Shown here in pieces: positions 63,870-64,000 of a DNA stretch of 64,000 nt. The notes below the pieces were generated by a model. The model searched no databases, was not told the DNA's origin, and worked only from the letters and a program-made list of their open reading frames with translations. Position 1 is the stretch's first letter, and every line of letters begins with the position of its first letter. Origin of the DNA: Acetobacter garciniae (lineage in GTDB: Bacteria > Pseudomonadota > Alphaproteobacteria > Acetobacterales > Acetobacteraceae); NCBI RefSeq assembly GCF_017377735.1, contig NZ_JAFVMH010000002.1:186001-250000 (forward strand), given 5' to 3'. The position numbers and the translations under genes are program-made.

Positions 63870-64000
63870 ATGGGTTATCGGGTTGCTGTCGTGGGTGCCA
63901 CGGGCGCAGTGGGGAGGGAAATCCTCAAGACATTGGCCGAACGGGAATTCCCGGTGGACGATATCGTGGCGCTCGCCTCCCCCCGTTCGGCGGGGCGCGA
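63870..64000 (+). CDS. asd: Aspartate-semialdehyde dehydrogenase (5' part)
   Basis: Only the first 43 codons lie in the window. They encode [20 protein letters not shown] and [20 protein letters not shown], the NADP-binding start of Asd. AAGGTGG lies just upstream of the ATG. Asd makes aspartate semialdehyde for lysine, threonine and methionine synthesis. The gene is cut by the end of the window. Confidence 0.92.
   Translation, partial: MGYRVAVVGATGAVGREILKTLAEREFPVDDIVALASPRSAGR

Overview
The window is high-GC DNA from an alphaproteobacterium. Overall protein resemblance, the split three-gene proton-translocating transhydrogenase (pntAA-pntAB-pntB), and a dispersed ~80 bp double-hairpin repeat suggest an acetic acid bacterium of the Komagataeibacter/Gluconacetobacter group. 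That placement is inferred from family recognition, not from a database search. There is no rRNA, prophage, insertion sequence or CRISPR array. One tRNA gene (Leu-CAA) is present.

Layout. 0-5 kb: periplasmic PHP-type metallohydrolase, FAD monooxygenase, YceI protein. 5-7 kb: a stress-type block on the minus strand (SDR, DUF4142, KGG-repeat protein). 7.4-8.5 kb: a frameshifted Tat-exported aldo/keto reductase. 9-12.3 kb: a chemoreceptor and an orphan ATP-grasp protein. 12.7-17.7 kb: Spy-like protein, Bcr/CflA-type efflux pump, then a minus-strand group ybbN-LON-Trm112-lipoprotein. 17.3-22.2 kb: a choline-O-sulfate locus (LysR regulator, choline-binding protein, choline sulfatase) containing two DUF202 membrane proteins. 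22.5-35.9 kb: housekeeping genes (uvrA, Nfu-type Fe-S protein, tsaB, rimI, purD, xseA, tRNA-Leu, serC) with a few secreted proteins. 58.5-64 kb: succinate-semialdehyde dehydrogenase, pnt operon and the start of asd.

The centre, 36-58.3 kb, is an unusually large histidine-utilisation island. It encodes the five-step HutHUIFG pathway and its repressor HutC. It also has an outer-membrane TonB receptor, an amino-acid ABC importer, an NCS1 permease and HutD. Beyond the textbook set are an L-hydroxyacid dehydrogenase whose start overlaps the hutH stop, a D-hydroxyacid FAD dehydrogenase, a HisC-like aminotransferase, two different Fe(II)/2-oxoglutarate-type oxygenases and an M20 deacetylase. Five related TGTA-N2-TACA-like sites lie in front of the hutF/hutI, hutU, hisC-like, phyH-like and TonB-receptor transcription units. 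At three of them the site occupies exactly the same place between a TTGAC -35 and the -10. This reads as one HutC regulon that may feed imidazolelactate/imidazolepyruvate, or a modified histidine, into the hut pathway.

Eight copies of the dispersed repeat all lie just 3' of genes and probably act as bidirectional terminators or mRNA-end elements.
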